From Lautropia dentalis (lineage in GTDB: Bacteria; Pseudomonadota; Gammaproteobacteria; Burkholderiales; Burkholderiaceae_E), in the NCBI RefSeq assembly GCF_003892345.1, contig NZ_RRUE01000001.1:1271008-1335007 (forward strand): a stretch of DNA of 64,000 nt, given 5' to 3'. Position numbers and translations under genes: made by a program. Below are positions 53,035 to 61,306 of this stretch, piece after piece. Every line of letters starts with the position of its first letter. Position 1 is the stretch's first letter. The notes beneath the pieces are model-generated. The model was not told where the DNA came from. It made no database searches and saw nothing but the letters and a program-made list of their open reading frames with translations.

Positions 53035-53260
53035 ATGAACTCATTCTTTCCAGCAGCACCTTCTGGGTGTGCAGGATTTCCAGCCACCCTCTTTGGGACG
53101 TGCAGGACAAGGTAGCAAAGCTTCAGACCCCCCTTGTGCCTTCGGAGCACCATCAACATACACCTGCGTGCCCAGGGGAGCTTCCTTTCGGCGCATGCAT
53201 GGATGGAACGACCCAGCGGACCCCGCCCAGTTCAGGCACGCTTCAGAACAGTTCCCTTCT
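53035..53260. repeat. Degenerate module II-like repeat between the acetyltransferase gene and copy 4
   Basis: CATGAACTCATTCTTTCC, CTTTGGGACGTGCAGGACAAGG and GCAAAGCTTCAG recall module I/II blocks in the same order but with many differences. No gene is visible in this stretch. Confidence 0.45.
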
Positions 53261-53292
53261 CGTCGAAGCTGCAACGGTTCAACTTGTGAAGC

Positions 53293-53746
53293 GGCACGGG
53301 GAGCGGGGGGCTCCTGCGGCGATTTCGCGGTACGCGTGAACGACTTTCTGACAGTCGGGCGAAGCCCGATTGTCAGAAAGTGTCTGGAGTGTGCCATGGA
53401 CTTGTTCGTCCCCGCGAAACCCCCTTTGGGTGTGCAGGACAAGGCGGCAGGGCCGCAGAATCCTCAATGGCTTCAAGGCACTGCCAACGCAGTCATGCGC
53501 GCCCAAAGGGGGTTTCCCTCCGGGCTGGCTCCGAATCCGTGCGCTGCCTGCGTTGCCCTGCTTGGCAAGGCGGCCAGCCTTGCCGGCGCAGTGCGCCTTG
53601 TCAGCACACGGATTCAGAGCCAGCGCGGGGACGAACAAGTCCATGACACACTCCTGGCGCTGAAGGTTTGTTGACCACGACGCAAGTCGTGGGCAACAAA
53701 GCTTCAGTGAGCGTATGAGCCGCAGGAGTCCCCCGCTCCCCGTGCC
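53293..53746 (+). repeat. Large branched structured repeat, module I copy 4 with module II arm inside (454 bp)
   Basis: Outer arms 53293-53320 and 53719-53746 pair at 27 of 28 positions plus one G.U. Hairpin 1 is at 53344-53380 with inner TCGGGC-GAA-GCCCGA; hairpin 2 is at 53667-53700. Between them is module II: arms 53386-53416 and 53624-53654 pair at 30 of 31. Inside that lie a perfect 14-bp stem (AAACCCCCTTTGGG, 53417-53430, with 53502-53515) and an 18-bp stem (53524-53541 with 53607-53624). The latter encloses GGCAAGGC/GCCTTGCC. Confidence 0.9.
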
Positions 53747-53807
53747 GCCCCACCCGAAGCCGTCTTTCATTCCGGTACAGCGCCCCACCCGAACCCGTCT
53801 TCCCACA
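53747..53807 (-). repeat. Two short units next to structured repeat copy 4
   Basis: On the minus strand, GAAGACGGGTTCGGGTGGGG and GAAAGACGGCTTCGGGTGGG follow each other; related units flank the copies at 32165, 34961 and 52470. Confidence 0.6.
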
Positions 53808-53835
53808 GCACACCAGCCCCACCCCCATTCTCCGA

Positions 53836-53841
53836 TAGAAT
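53836..53841 (+). promoter_or_regulatory. hisS: Probable -10 element of hisS
   Basis: TAGAAT in CCGATAGAATGTCAGG, about 64 bases before the hisS start; the same GATAGAATG string is found before surE. Confidence 0.35.
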
Positions 53842-53904
53842 GTCAGGCCTCCCCCCGTCCGCACCCCCAGCCGGACACCGAACAGGAACCTCACAGGAAC
53901 ATCC

Positions 53905-55203
53905 ATGGCAGTCCAGAAACTGGCCGGCGTCAAGGGCATGAACGACCTTCTGCCGCAGACATCGCCGCGCTGGCAGCGCTTCGAGGAAATCGTCGCCTCC
54001 TGGGCGCGCAGCTACGGCTACAGCCAGATCCGCACGCCCATCGTCGAGCCCACCCAGCTCTTCGCCCGGGGCCTCGGCACCGTCACCGACATCGTCGAGA
54101 AGGAAATGTACTCCTTCCGCGATGCCCTCAACGGTGAGGACCTCACCCTCCGCCCCGAGGGCACCGCCGGCGTCGTGCGCGCCGTCATCGAGCACAACCT
54201 GCTCTACGATGGCCCCAAACGCCTCTGGTATCTTGGCCCCATGTTCCGCCACGAGCGCCCGCAGCGCGGCCGCTACCGCCAGTTCCACCAGGTGGGCGTC
54301 GAGGCGCTGGGCCTTGCCGGTCCCGAAGTCGATGCCGAAGTCATCGCCATGGGCCAGCGCCTCTGGGATGACCTGGGCCTCGAAGGCCTGCAGCTGCAGA
54401 TCAACTCCATCGGCGATGCCCCCGAGCGTGCCCGCCACCGCCAGGACCTGATCGCCCACTTCGAAAGACATGCCGACCTGCTGGATGAGGACGGCCGGCG
54501 CCGCCTGCACGCCAACCCGCTGCGCATCCTCGACAGCAAGACACCGGCCATGCAGGAGATCATCGAACAGGCGCCGAAGCTGATCGACTATCTGGAGGCG
54601 CCATCGCGCGAGCACTTCGAGCAGCTGCGCGGCTATCTGGCGGATCTGGGCATTCCCGCCACACTCAACCCGCGGCTCGTGCGCGGCATGGACTACTACA
54701 ACCGTACCGTGTTCGAATGGGTGACAGACCGGCTGGGCGCCCAGGCCACGGTCTGTGGTGGTGGCCGCTACGACAGCCTCATCGAGATGCTCGGCGGCAA
54801 GCCGGCGCCGGCCTGTGGCTTTGCCATCGGCGTCGAACGCCTGCTCGATCTGGTCGAACAGGCCGACGGGCTGTCCGATGCCCAGTCGCTGGATGTCTAT
54901 CTCATCAGCAGTGGCGAGGGCACCATGTCGGCGGCACTGCGTGCGGCCGAGGCACTGCGTGCCCGTGGCATCGAGGTGCTGATGCATGCGGGCGGTGGCA
55001 GCTTCAAGTCGCAGTTCAAGCGGGCCGGCGCCAGTGCGGCACAGCTGGCGCTGATCATCGGCGAAGACGAACTTCGGGCCGGCGAAGCCACGCTCAAGTG
55101 GCTGCGCGAGGGTGAGACGGGGCAGGGCGGCCGTCAGGAACGCATCCGCCTCGACGACGTGGCCGATGCCGTCACCCGCGCGCTGCTGGGTCAGACGGAC
55201 TGA
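53905..55203 (+). CDS. hisS: Histidyl-tRNA synthetase
   Basis: A 432-residue class II aminoacyl-tRNA synthetase. Motif 2 is FRHERPQRGRYRQFHQVGVE and the histidine A motif is LVRGMDYYNRTVFEW; motif 3 is GGGRYDSLIEMLGG...ACGFAIGVERL. The C-terminal anticodon domain (DVYLISSGEGTMSAALRAAEALR to the end) is complete. AGGAA lies before the ATG at 53905. It starts the hisS-yfgM-bamB-der series. Confidence 0.97.
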   Translation: MAVQKLAGVKGMNDLLPQTSPRWQRFEEIVASWARSYGYSQIRTPIVEPTQLFARGLGTVTDIVEKEMYSFRDALNGEDLTLRPEGTAGVVRAVIEHNLLYDGPKRLWYLGPMFRHERPQRGRYRQFHQVGVEALGLAGPEVDAEVIAMGQRLWDDLGLEGLQLQINSIGDAPERARHRQDLIAHFERHADLLDEDGRRRLHANPLRILDSKTPAMQEIIEQAPKLIDYLEAPSREHFEQLRGYLADLGIPATLNPRLVRGMDYYNRTVFEWVTDRLGAQATVCGGGRYDSLIEMLGGKPAPACGFAIGVERLLDLVEQADGLSDAQSLDVYLISSGEGTMSAALRAAEALRARGIEVLMHAGGGSFKSQFKRAGASAAQLALIIGEDELRAGEATLKWLREGETGQGGRQERIRLDDVADAVTRALLGQTD

Positions 55204-55458
55204 CTTCCGTGCGTACGATGGACGCCCCATCGCAGGGCAGTTTCGCAGACGTGCTGCGACACCCCGGCTCCCTTGTGCTCGCCGGGAATCGCCCGCCCGT
55301 GGAGCATCGTGCGCAGCCGGCGTGGTTGCCTGTTTGCAAATCAGGCCGGCAGCATCGCGCAGATTCGTCCACAATACGCAGATCGTGTCCGTGACCGGCT
55401 GCCTGCGGGTGCATCACCCGATGCCCGCAGCCGTGCCGCCGGACAGCAGACTCACCGA

Positions 55459-55478
55459 CACAGGGAATCACAGGGAAT
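55459..55478 (+). repeat. 10-bp tandem duplication upstream of yfgM
   Basis: CACAGGGAAT occurs twice in direct succession, ending four bases before the yfgM ATG; the purine part could serve as the ribosome-binding site. Confidence 0.7.
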
Positions 55479-55482
55479 ACTC

Positions 55483-56124
55483 ATGGCATACAACCTTCAG
55501 GATCAGGAACAGATCGACGAACTGAAGGCGTTCTGGAAAACGTATGGCAACAGCCTGATGTGGCTGGCCGTCATCGCGCTGGCCTGCTTTGCCGGCTGGC
55601 GTGCCTGGAACTGGTACCAGGACAGTCACGCACAGGATGCCGCAGCCGAATATGCCGGACTGGTCAGTTCGGCCGAGGCCGGCAAGGTCGAACAGGTGCG
55701 TGAGCGCTACCAGGCCATCCAGAAGGGCTTTTCGGGTACCGCCTATGCGGGCATGGCCGGCCTGCGCGCCGCCGAAGCCTATGCGAAGGCCGGTGATGCC
55801 GCTGCCGCCACGGCGGCCCTGCAGGACGTGATGAAGAGCACGGGCGAGCCGGGCTTCCGGGCCATCGCCGCCGTGCGGCTGGCTGGTTTGCAGCTGGACC
55901 AGAAGCAGTACGATGACGCCCTCAAAACCCTGGATGCCGGCAATACCGGCCCGGTCGAGGGCGAGATGGCCGGCAATGTGGCCGACCGTCGTGGCGACAT
56001 CCTGATGGCCCAGGGCAAGACGGCCGAGGCCCGCGCGGCCTGGGAAGCGGCCCTGAAGGCACTGCCGCGCCAGGCTTCGCTGCGGCAGTTCGTGCAGTTC
56101 AAGCTCGATTCGGTGGCTCACTGA
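55483..56124 (+). CDS. yfgM: YfgM-family tetratricopeptide membrane protein
   Basis: A 213-residue protein anchored by one N-terminal helix (LMWLAVIALACFAGWRAWNW), with a periplasmic TPR-like domain (YAGLVSSAEAGKVEQVRERYQ, then repeats to LPRQASLRQFVQFKLDSV). YfgM associates with SecYEG and periplasmic chaperones such as PpiD. The ATG at 55483 matches the family start MAYNLQDQEQIDELKAFW. Its stop overlaps the bamB start by one base. Confidence 0.92.
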   Translation: MAYNLQDQEQIDELKAFWKTYGNSLMWLAVIALACFAGWRAWNWYQDSHAQDAAAEYAGLVSSAEAGKVEQVRERYQAIQKGFSGTAYAGMAGLRAAEAYAKAGDAAAATAALQDVMKSTGEPGFRAIAAVRLAGLQLDQKQYDDALKTLDAGNTGPVEGEMAGNVADRRGDILMAQGKTAEARAAWEAALKALPRQASLRQFVQFKLDSVAH

Positions 56125-57404
56125 TGGCCGGCGCCCGCACCCCGCTCCGTTCCGCCGGTGCCCTGCATGCCACCGGCACCCTGACACCTGCCGGTTTCAC
56201 GGCCCATGACGATCATGCTGGCTCCCAGGCATCGCACCCGGTGCAGCCGGCCGGCCTGTCGCGCCGTCGCCTGCTGGGTGGCCTCGTTCTGGGGGCCACG
56301 CTGCTGCCGCTGTCGGCCTGCTCGCTGTTCGGCGACGACAAGGCCGAACCGCCTCCGTATCCGGTGCCCAAGCCCGAGGGCGACGCCGCCCGCATCCGCC
56401 TGCGCTGGAAGAACACCAGTGGCAGCGAGGCGAAGACCGGCTTCCAGCCCGTGGTCAGTGGCGATTCCCTCTGGGTGGTCGATGCGAAGGGCACCGTGCG
56501 CCGCCTGTCGCGTCGGGACGGGCGCGAGGCCGGTTCCTTCCGCGTCCGCTCCGAAGCCATTGCCGGCCTGGCGGCCGACGATGAACTGGTCGTGCTGGTC
56601 AACCGCGACGGTACGGTGCTGGGCCTGTCCCCCGACGGCCAGGAGCGCTGGCAGGTGCGGCTGGACAGCGAAGTGGTCACGGCACCCATCCTGGCCGATT
56701 CTGCCGTGCTGGTCCGTACCATCGAGGGCAAGGTGCTGGCACTGGAACGCGGTGGGGGCTCGCAGCGCTGGAACTGGCAGGCGCCCACCGCGCTGCTCAA
56801 CCTCTGGCAGAGTTCGCCCATGGTGGTCGATGGCGACACGGTCTACGTCGGCCTGCCCAATGCGCGGCTGGTGGCGCTGGACCTGCGCTTCGGCGTGCCG
56901 CGCTGGGATACGGCCATTGCCTCGTCGCTGGGTGCCACCGAGCTGGAACGCCTGATCGACATCGTCGGTGCGCCGGTGATGATGGGCTCCGATCTCTGCG
57001 CGGTGGCCTATCAGGGCCGGGTGGCCTGCGTGCGCACGCTCGATGGCGAGCTGTCGTGGAGCCGTGCGCTCAGCTCGGCCTCCGGCATGGCGGGCGATCA
57101 CGAGGATCTGGTGATCGTCGATGCCGGGGAGGTCATCCAGCTGCTGCGTCCGGGCGGTGGCACGGTTTGGCGGCAGGACGGCTACGTGCGCCGTGGCCTG
57201 TCGGCGCCGGTGATCGCCCCGAACAAGCGGCTGCTGTTCGGCGACCGCTTCGGCAATCTGTCGGTGCTGTCGATGGACGACGGCAGCACACTGGCGCGCA
57301 TCGAGATCGACGATACCGCCTTTGCCACGCCGCCGCTGGTGGTGGACGATACGGCCTACGTGCAGACACTCGATGGCACCGTGGCGGCGGTGGCACTGCG
57401 CTGA
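56124..57404 (+). CDS. bamB: Outer-membrane protein assembly factor BamB
   Basis: A 426-residue lipoprotein of the Bam complex, with an eight-bladed PQQ-type beta-propeller (repeats such as GTVRRLSRRDGREAGSFRV and GRVACVRTLDGELSWSRAL). The signal is unusual: 45 polar residues, then LSRRRLLGGLVLGATLLPLSAC with three consecutive arginines before the hydrophobic core. That would allow Tat export, whereas most BamB use Sec. Start overlaps the yfgM stop (TGATG). Function with BamA in inserting outer-membrane barrels is inferred from the family. Confidence 0.93.
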   Translation: MAGARTPLRSAGALHATGTLTPAGFTAHDDHAGSQASHPVQPAGLSRRRLLGGLVLGATLLPLSACSLFGDDKAEPPPYPVPKPEGDAARIRLRWKNTSGSEAKTGFQPVVSGDSLWVVDAKGTVRRLSRRDGREAGSFRVRSEAIAGLAADDELVVLVNRDGTVLGLSPDGQERWQVRLDSEVVTAPILADSAVLVRTIEGKVLALERGGGSQRWNWQAPTALLNLWQSSPMVVDGDTVYVGLPNARLVALDLRFGVPRWDTAIASSLGATELERLIDIVGAPVMMGSDLCAVAYQGRVACVRTLDGELSWSRALSSASGMAGDHEDLVIVDAGEVIQLLRPGGGTVWRQDGYVRRGLSAPVIAPNKRLLFGDRFGNLSVLSMDDGSTLARIEIDDTAFATPPLVVDDTAYVQTLDGTVAAVALR

Positions 57405-57520
57405 ACCCGCCCCTGCCGCGCCGGTCAGCCGCATAACGCAGCCAGCGGGCAGTTCCCGGAAACGGGACACGCCGGCCGGCTGTTCCAGATGGACTTCCCG
57501 CAGCCCCCGCTGCGCCCAAC

Positions 57521-59164
57521 ATGACTACTCCCGTACCGGTTATCGCGCTCGTGGGGCGGCCGAACGTCGGCAAATCCACCCTGTTCAACCGTCTGACGCG
57601 TTCGCGTGATGCGCTGGTGGCCAACATCCCCGGCCTGACCCGTGACCGTCACTATGGCTCGGCCACCATCGACGACCAGCGTGTCGTGCTGATCGATACC
57701 GGCGGCTTCGAGCCGGTCGCCGCCACCGGCGTGGCCGAGCAGATGGCCCGCCAGACCCGGCAGGCCGTCATCGAGGCCGATGTGGTGGTTTTCGTGGTCG
57801 ACGGGCGCCAGGGGCTGCTCGCCCGCGACGAGGAAATCGCCCGGGAGCTGCGCCGCACCGCCCGCAAGGTGATTCTGGCCGTCAACAAGTCCGAGGGCAT
57901 TGCCCGGGCCGTGGCCGCTGCCGAGTTCCATGCGCTGGGGCTGGGCGATCCGATGCCGATTTCCGCCACCCATGGCGATGGGGTGCGTGCGCTGATGGAT
58001 GCCTGTCTGGAAGACTGGCTGGCCGAGGAGGCAGCACGCCGTGAACAGGCCGAAGAACTGGCCCGGCTGGATGCCGAGGCCCGTGCCGTGGCGGCAGCGG
58101 AAGCCGTGCGCCTGCAGGTCGAAGCCGGGCAGGGCAGCCATACCGCAGAGGCTTTCCCGGCGGGCGCCGGCGCTGATGCCCATGCGGCCGCAGGCACCGG
58201 GCGCGACGGACAGGATGCTGGCACCGGTGGCACCGCGGCCGCCATGGCCGGGGACGCCGGGGCACGCGCGGCCGAAGGAACGGCAGCGCCGGCCGGGGCT
58301 GTGACACCGGACGGGGCAGAGGGCACGGGGGGCGCGGGCACGTCTGCACCGCCGAAGCCCGTTCGTGTGGCCATCGTCGGCCGCCCCAATGGGGGCAAGT
58401 CCACGCTGATCAATGCGCTGCTGGGCGAGGAGCGCGTGATCGCCTTCAACCAGCCAGGCACCACGCGCGACTCGATCAGCATCGATTTCCGCTGGCGCAA
58501 CCGTGATTACCAGCTGATCGATACGGCCGGCCTGCGCCGGCGTGGCAAGGTGCACGACACCGTCGAGAAGTTTTCGGTGGTCAAGACGCTGCAGGCCATC
58601 GAGGACTGCAACGTGGCCGTACTGATGATCGACGCGGTCGATGGTGTTTCCGAACAGGACAGTGCCATTGCCGGTTACATCCTCGAAGCGGGCAGGGCGC
58701 TGGTCATCGCGCTGAACAAGTGGGATGCCGTGCCGGCCGACGCGCGCCGCGAGGTGCTGGCCGAATGCAGACGGCGCCTCTATTTCCTCGACTGGGCACC
58801 GATGCTGACCATTTCGGCGCTGAAAAACCGCGCGCTGGACAAGCTGATGAAGGCGGTGGACGACGCCCGTGCCGCCGCCACCCGCAAGCTGTCGACGCCG
58901 AAGCTCACCCGCATGCTGCATGCGGCCGTGCTGCACCAGCAGCCGCCGCGCACCGGTCCGTTCCGGCCCAAGCTGCGCTATGCCCACCAGGGCGGGCAGA
59001 ACCCGCCGGTCATCGTCATCCACGGCAATTCGCTGGACAAGATTGGCGATGGCTACCGGCGCTTTCTCGAAGGGTGGTTTCGCGAGCGCTTGGCCCTGCA
59101 GGGCACGCCGCTGCGCATCGAGTTCCGCTCGGCCGCCAACCCGTTTGCCGGGCGCAAGTCGTAG
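57521..59164 (+). CDS. der: Ribosome biogenesis GTPase Der (EngA) with expanded linker
   Basis: A 547-residue double-GTPase for 50S assembly. G domain 1 has GRPNVGKST (12-20) and DTGGFE; G domain 2 has GRPNGGKST (287-295), DTAGLRRRGK and NKWD; a KH-like C-terminal domain follows (PVIVIHGNSLDKIGDGYRRFLEGWF). Between the G domains are about 110 Ala/Gly/Asp-rich residues instead of the normal 15-30, so the protein is longer than the usual 440-490. The codons for its last eleven residues are duplicated just after the stop. Confidence 0.95.
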   Translation: MTTPVPVIALVGRPNVGKSTLFNRLTRSRDALVANIPGLTRDRHYGSATIDDQRVVLIDTGGFEPVAATGVAEQMARQTRQAVIEADVVVFVVDGRQGLLARDEEIARELRRTARKVILAVNKSEGIARAVAAAEFHALGLGDPMPISATHGDGVRALMDACLEDWLAEEAARREQAEELARLDAEARAVAAAEAVRLQVEAGQGSHTAEAFPAGAGADAHAAAGTGRDGQDAGTGGTAAAMAGDAGARAAEGTAAPAGAVTPDGAEGTGGAGTSAPPKPVRVAIVGRPNGGKSTLINALLGEERVIAFNQPGTTRDSISIDFRWRNRDYQLIDTAGLRRRGKVHDTVEKFSVVKTLQAIEDCNVAVLMIDAVDGVSEQDSAIAGYILEAGRALVIALNKWDAVPADARREVLAECRRRLYFLDWAPMLTISALKNRALDKLMKAVDDARAAATRKLSTPKLTRMLHAAVLHQQPPRTGPFRPKLRYAHQGGQNPPVIVIHGNSLDKIGDGYRRFLEGWFRERLALQGTPLRIEFRSAANPFAGRKS

Positions 59165-59206
59165 CGGGTTCGGTCGCCAACCCGTTGGCCGGCCGCAAAT
59201 CATGGC
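59132..59206 (+). repeat. Tandem duplication of the der 3' end
   Basis: GCCGCCAACCCGTTTGCC...GCAAGTCGTAG (end of der) is followed directly by GTCGCCAACCCGTTGGCC...GCAAATCATGG. The second copy would encode a near-identical SVANPLAGRKS but lies beyond the stop. Confidence 0.85.
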
Positions 59207-59518
59207 GGACATGGTGAGCGGGTCGGGCCGTTCACCATACAGGACAGGCACTTCATCACCTGTGCCGGACCGTCCGCACTGCATGACGCATCGAAGGTTG
59301 CAGGTCGTCAATCCGGGAGGGCGGCCTGTAACCTGCCGCGATAAAGGGTGCTGGTGTTGTAAAGCAGCCCGCAGCGGCATGCGCAAAGGGCGCATATCAG
59401 GTAAAGTGCTGGGATCCGGCCTCTGCGGGCACTGGAGAACGTGCCCGCCGCCCGGTCCTGCTGCGGAGCCGCGCACCGTTTTCTCTGCCGGATCTTTCCT
59501 TGTTCTTAAAGAAAAACC
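59165..59518. promoter_or_regulatory. hfq leader and promoter region
   Basis: 354 bases without a gene, starting with the duplicated der end. The last 100 bases hold the hfq promoter, which I cannot place exactly. TTCTTAAAGAAAAACC directly precedes the hfq ATG, with AAAGA as weak ribosome-binding site. Confidence 0.4.
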
Positions 59519-59755
59519 ATGAGCAACAAAGGCCAACAACTACAAGATCCTTTCCTGAACCAGTTGCGCAAGGAGCATGTACCGGTATCCATCTACCTGG
59601 TCAACGGCATCAAGCTGCAGGGGCAGATCGAGTCCTTCGACCAGTATGTCGTCCTGCTGCGCAACACGGTCACGCAAATGGTCTACAAGCACGCCATTTC
59701 CACGGTGGTGCCCAGCCGCGCCATCGAGTTCCCCGCCGAAGGTGGTTCCCACTGA
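59519..59755 (+). CDS. hfq: RNA chaperone Hfq
   Basis: A 78-residue Sm-like protein forming a hexameric ring that pairs small RNAs with mRNAs. Sm1 is the [20 protein letters not shown]...FDQYVVLL region and Sm2 has the [10 protein letters not shown] motif; Q8-type proximal-face residues ([10 protein letters not shown]) are present. Length is typical for betaproteobacteria. Its stop overlaps the proposed hflX start (CTGA). Confidence 0.97.
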   Translation: MSNKGQQLQDPFLNQLRKEHVPVSIYLVNGIKLQGQIESFDQYVVLLRNTVTQMVYKHAISTVVPSRAIEFPAEGGSH

Positions 59756-61137
59756 AGCACCAGTACGTTGCCAATCACCGGGATCCGAACGCCCCCGATC
59801 CCAAACGCGCCGCCCTGCTGGCCGTGGCCACGCAGGGCGAACGTCTTGAAGCACACGATCTCGACGAACTCGACGCGCTGGCCCGCTCGGCCGGTCTCGA
59901 GCCCGTCATGCGCGAGGTGCTGCGCCGCAGCCGCCCCGATCCCGGCCTGTATCTGGGTTCCGGTGCGGCCGAACGCATTGCCGACCAGCTGCGTACCGCG
60001 CGCATCGGCCTGGTGCTGTTCGATCACCCCATCAGCGCCATCCAGCAGCGCAATCTGGAGCGTCTCTGGAAGGTGCAGGTGGCCGACCGCACCGAACTGA
60101 TCATCGAAATATTTTCCCAGCGTGCCCGCAGCAACGAGGGCAAGCTGCAGGTCGAGCTGGCCCGGCTGCAGCACCAGGCCTCGCGCCTCGTGCGGATGTG
60201 GTCCCACCTCGAGCGCCAGCGTGGCGGTATCGGCGTACGTGGTGGCCCCGGCGAAACCCAGCTGGAGCTGGACCGGCGGATGATCGACGACAAGATCCGC
60301 AAGGTGCGCGAACGGCTGAAGAAGGTGGACCGCCAGCGTCGCACGCGCCGTCGTGCCCGCCAGCGTGGCGAGGCCCTGCGCGTGTCGCTGGTCGGCTACA
60401 CCAACGCCGGCAAGTCCACGCTGTTCAATCGCCTCACCCGTGCGGGGGCGCTGGCGGCCGACCAGCTCTTTGCCACGCTCGATCCGCTCACCCGGCGGCT
60501 GCATCTGGGGCCGGGGGCCGACATCATCCTGTCCGACACGGTGGGCTTCATCCGCAACCTGCCGCACGGGCTGGTGGAGGCCTTCAAGTCCACGCTGGAA
60601 GAATCGGCCGAGGCCGATGTGCTGCTGCACGTGGTCGATGCCGGCTCGCCCGACCGCGACCGCCAGATCGAGGCCGTCAATGAGGTGATTGCCGAAATCG
60701 GTGCGGCCGACGTGCCCCAGCTGATGGTCTTCAACAAGATCGACCAGAGCGGCCACGAGCCCGGTCTGCGCCTCGATGGCCATGGTACGATTTCCGGCCT
60801 TGCCCTGAGCGCACAGACCGGTGCCGGCGTCGATACGCTGCGCACCTGGCTGCGCGAGCAGGCCGAGGGGCACGGCGCTGGCGGTGAGCCGTCACAGGCA
60901 TCCTGGGTGCTGGCCGGGGCCGATGCACAGGCCGACGCCGGCATGGGCTCCACCGGTGCGAGTGGCGATGCCGGCATGGGTGCGGATGCGGTTGCCGATG
61001 CCGACAAGGGTGCCGACCCGGATATGGCGGCCGGTGCCGGCATCGACGCCGATCCGCCGGATGCCGGCGGCCCGGCAGGCCAGGCCGATGCCACTGGCTC
61101 CGCCAGCCTGTCGCAGCCCGGGCGCGGGAACGGATGA
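59752..61137 (+). CDS. hflX: Ribosome-splitting GTPase HflX, apparently with a CTG start
   Basis: A GTPase that splits stalled ribosomes. It has the N-terminal domain ([33 protein letters not shown]), the glycine-rich segment [18 protein letters not shown] and the G domain ([44 protein letters not shown]). In this frame there is no ATG, GTG or TTG between the upstream part lying in hfq and GTG at 59824, which would cut the first beta strand. CTG at 59752, overlapping the hfq stop as CTGA, is the best candidate. The last 85 residues are an Ala/Gly/Asp-rich tail. Confidence 0.9.
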   Translation: MKHQYVANHRDPNAPDPKRAALLAVATQGERLEAHDLDELDALARSAGLEPVMREVLRRSRPDPGLYLGSGAAERIADQLRTARIGLVLFDHPISAIQQRNLERLWKVQVADRTELIIEIFSQRARSNEGKLQVELARLQHQASRLVRMWSHLERQRGGIGVRGGPGETQLELDRRMIDDKIRKVRERLKKVDRQRRTRRRARQRGEALRVSLVGYTNAGKSTLFNRLTRAGALAADQLFATLDPLTRRLHLGPGADIILSDTVGFIRNLPHGLVEAFKSTLEESAEADVLLHVVDAGSPDRDRQIEAVNEVIAEIGAADVPQLMVFNKIDQSGHEPGLRLDGHGTISGLALSAQTGAGVDTLRTWLREQAEGHGAGGEPSQASWVLAGADAQADAGMGSTGASGDAGMGADAVADADKGADPDMAAGAGIDADPPDAGGPAGQADATGSASLSQPGRGNG

Positions 61138-61306
61138 GTCCATAACGGGCTCTGGCCCCCGCTCCGATCGTTCTGCAGCCGTTCGAAGTCCTTTCCCCGG
61201 TGTGGGTCAGCCCGCCTGCCTGCGCCGGACATCCTCCGCCCGTAACCCGGCCGGCGCCGATGCCGGCGCTTCCCGGGGTACGTCCTCGTCCATCAGGTAC
61301 ACAGCC

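Noticed and set aside
53279-53806. 175-codon minus-strand frame through structured repeat copy 4
   Set aside because: The sequence is explained by nearly perfect self-complementarity; no family likeness beyond the short FVPALA stretch noted as a separate finding.
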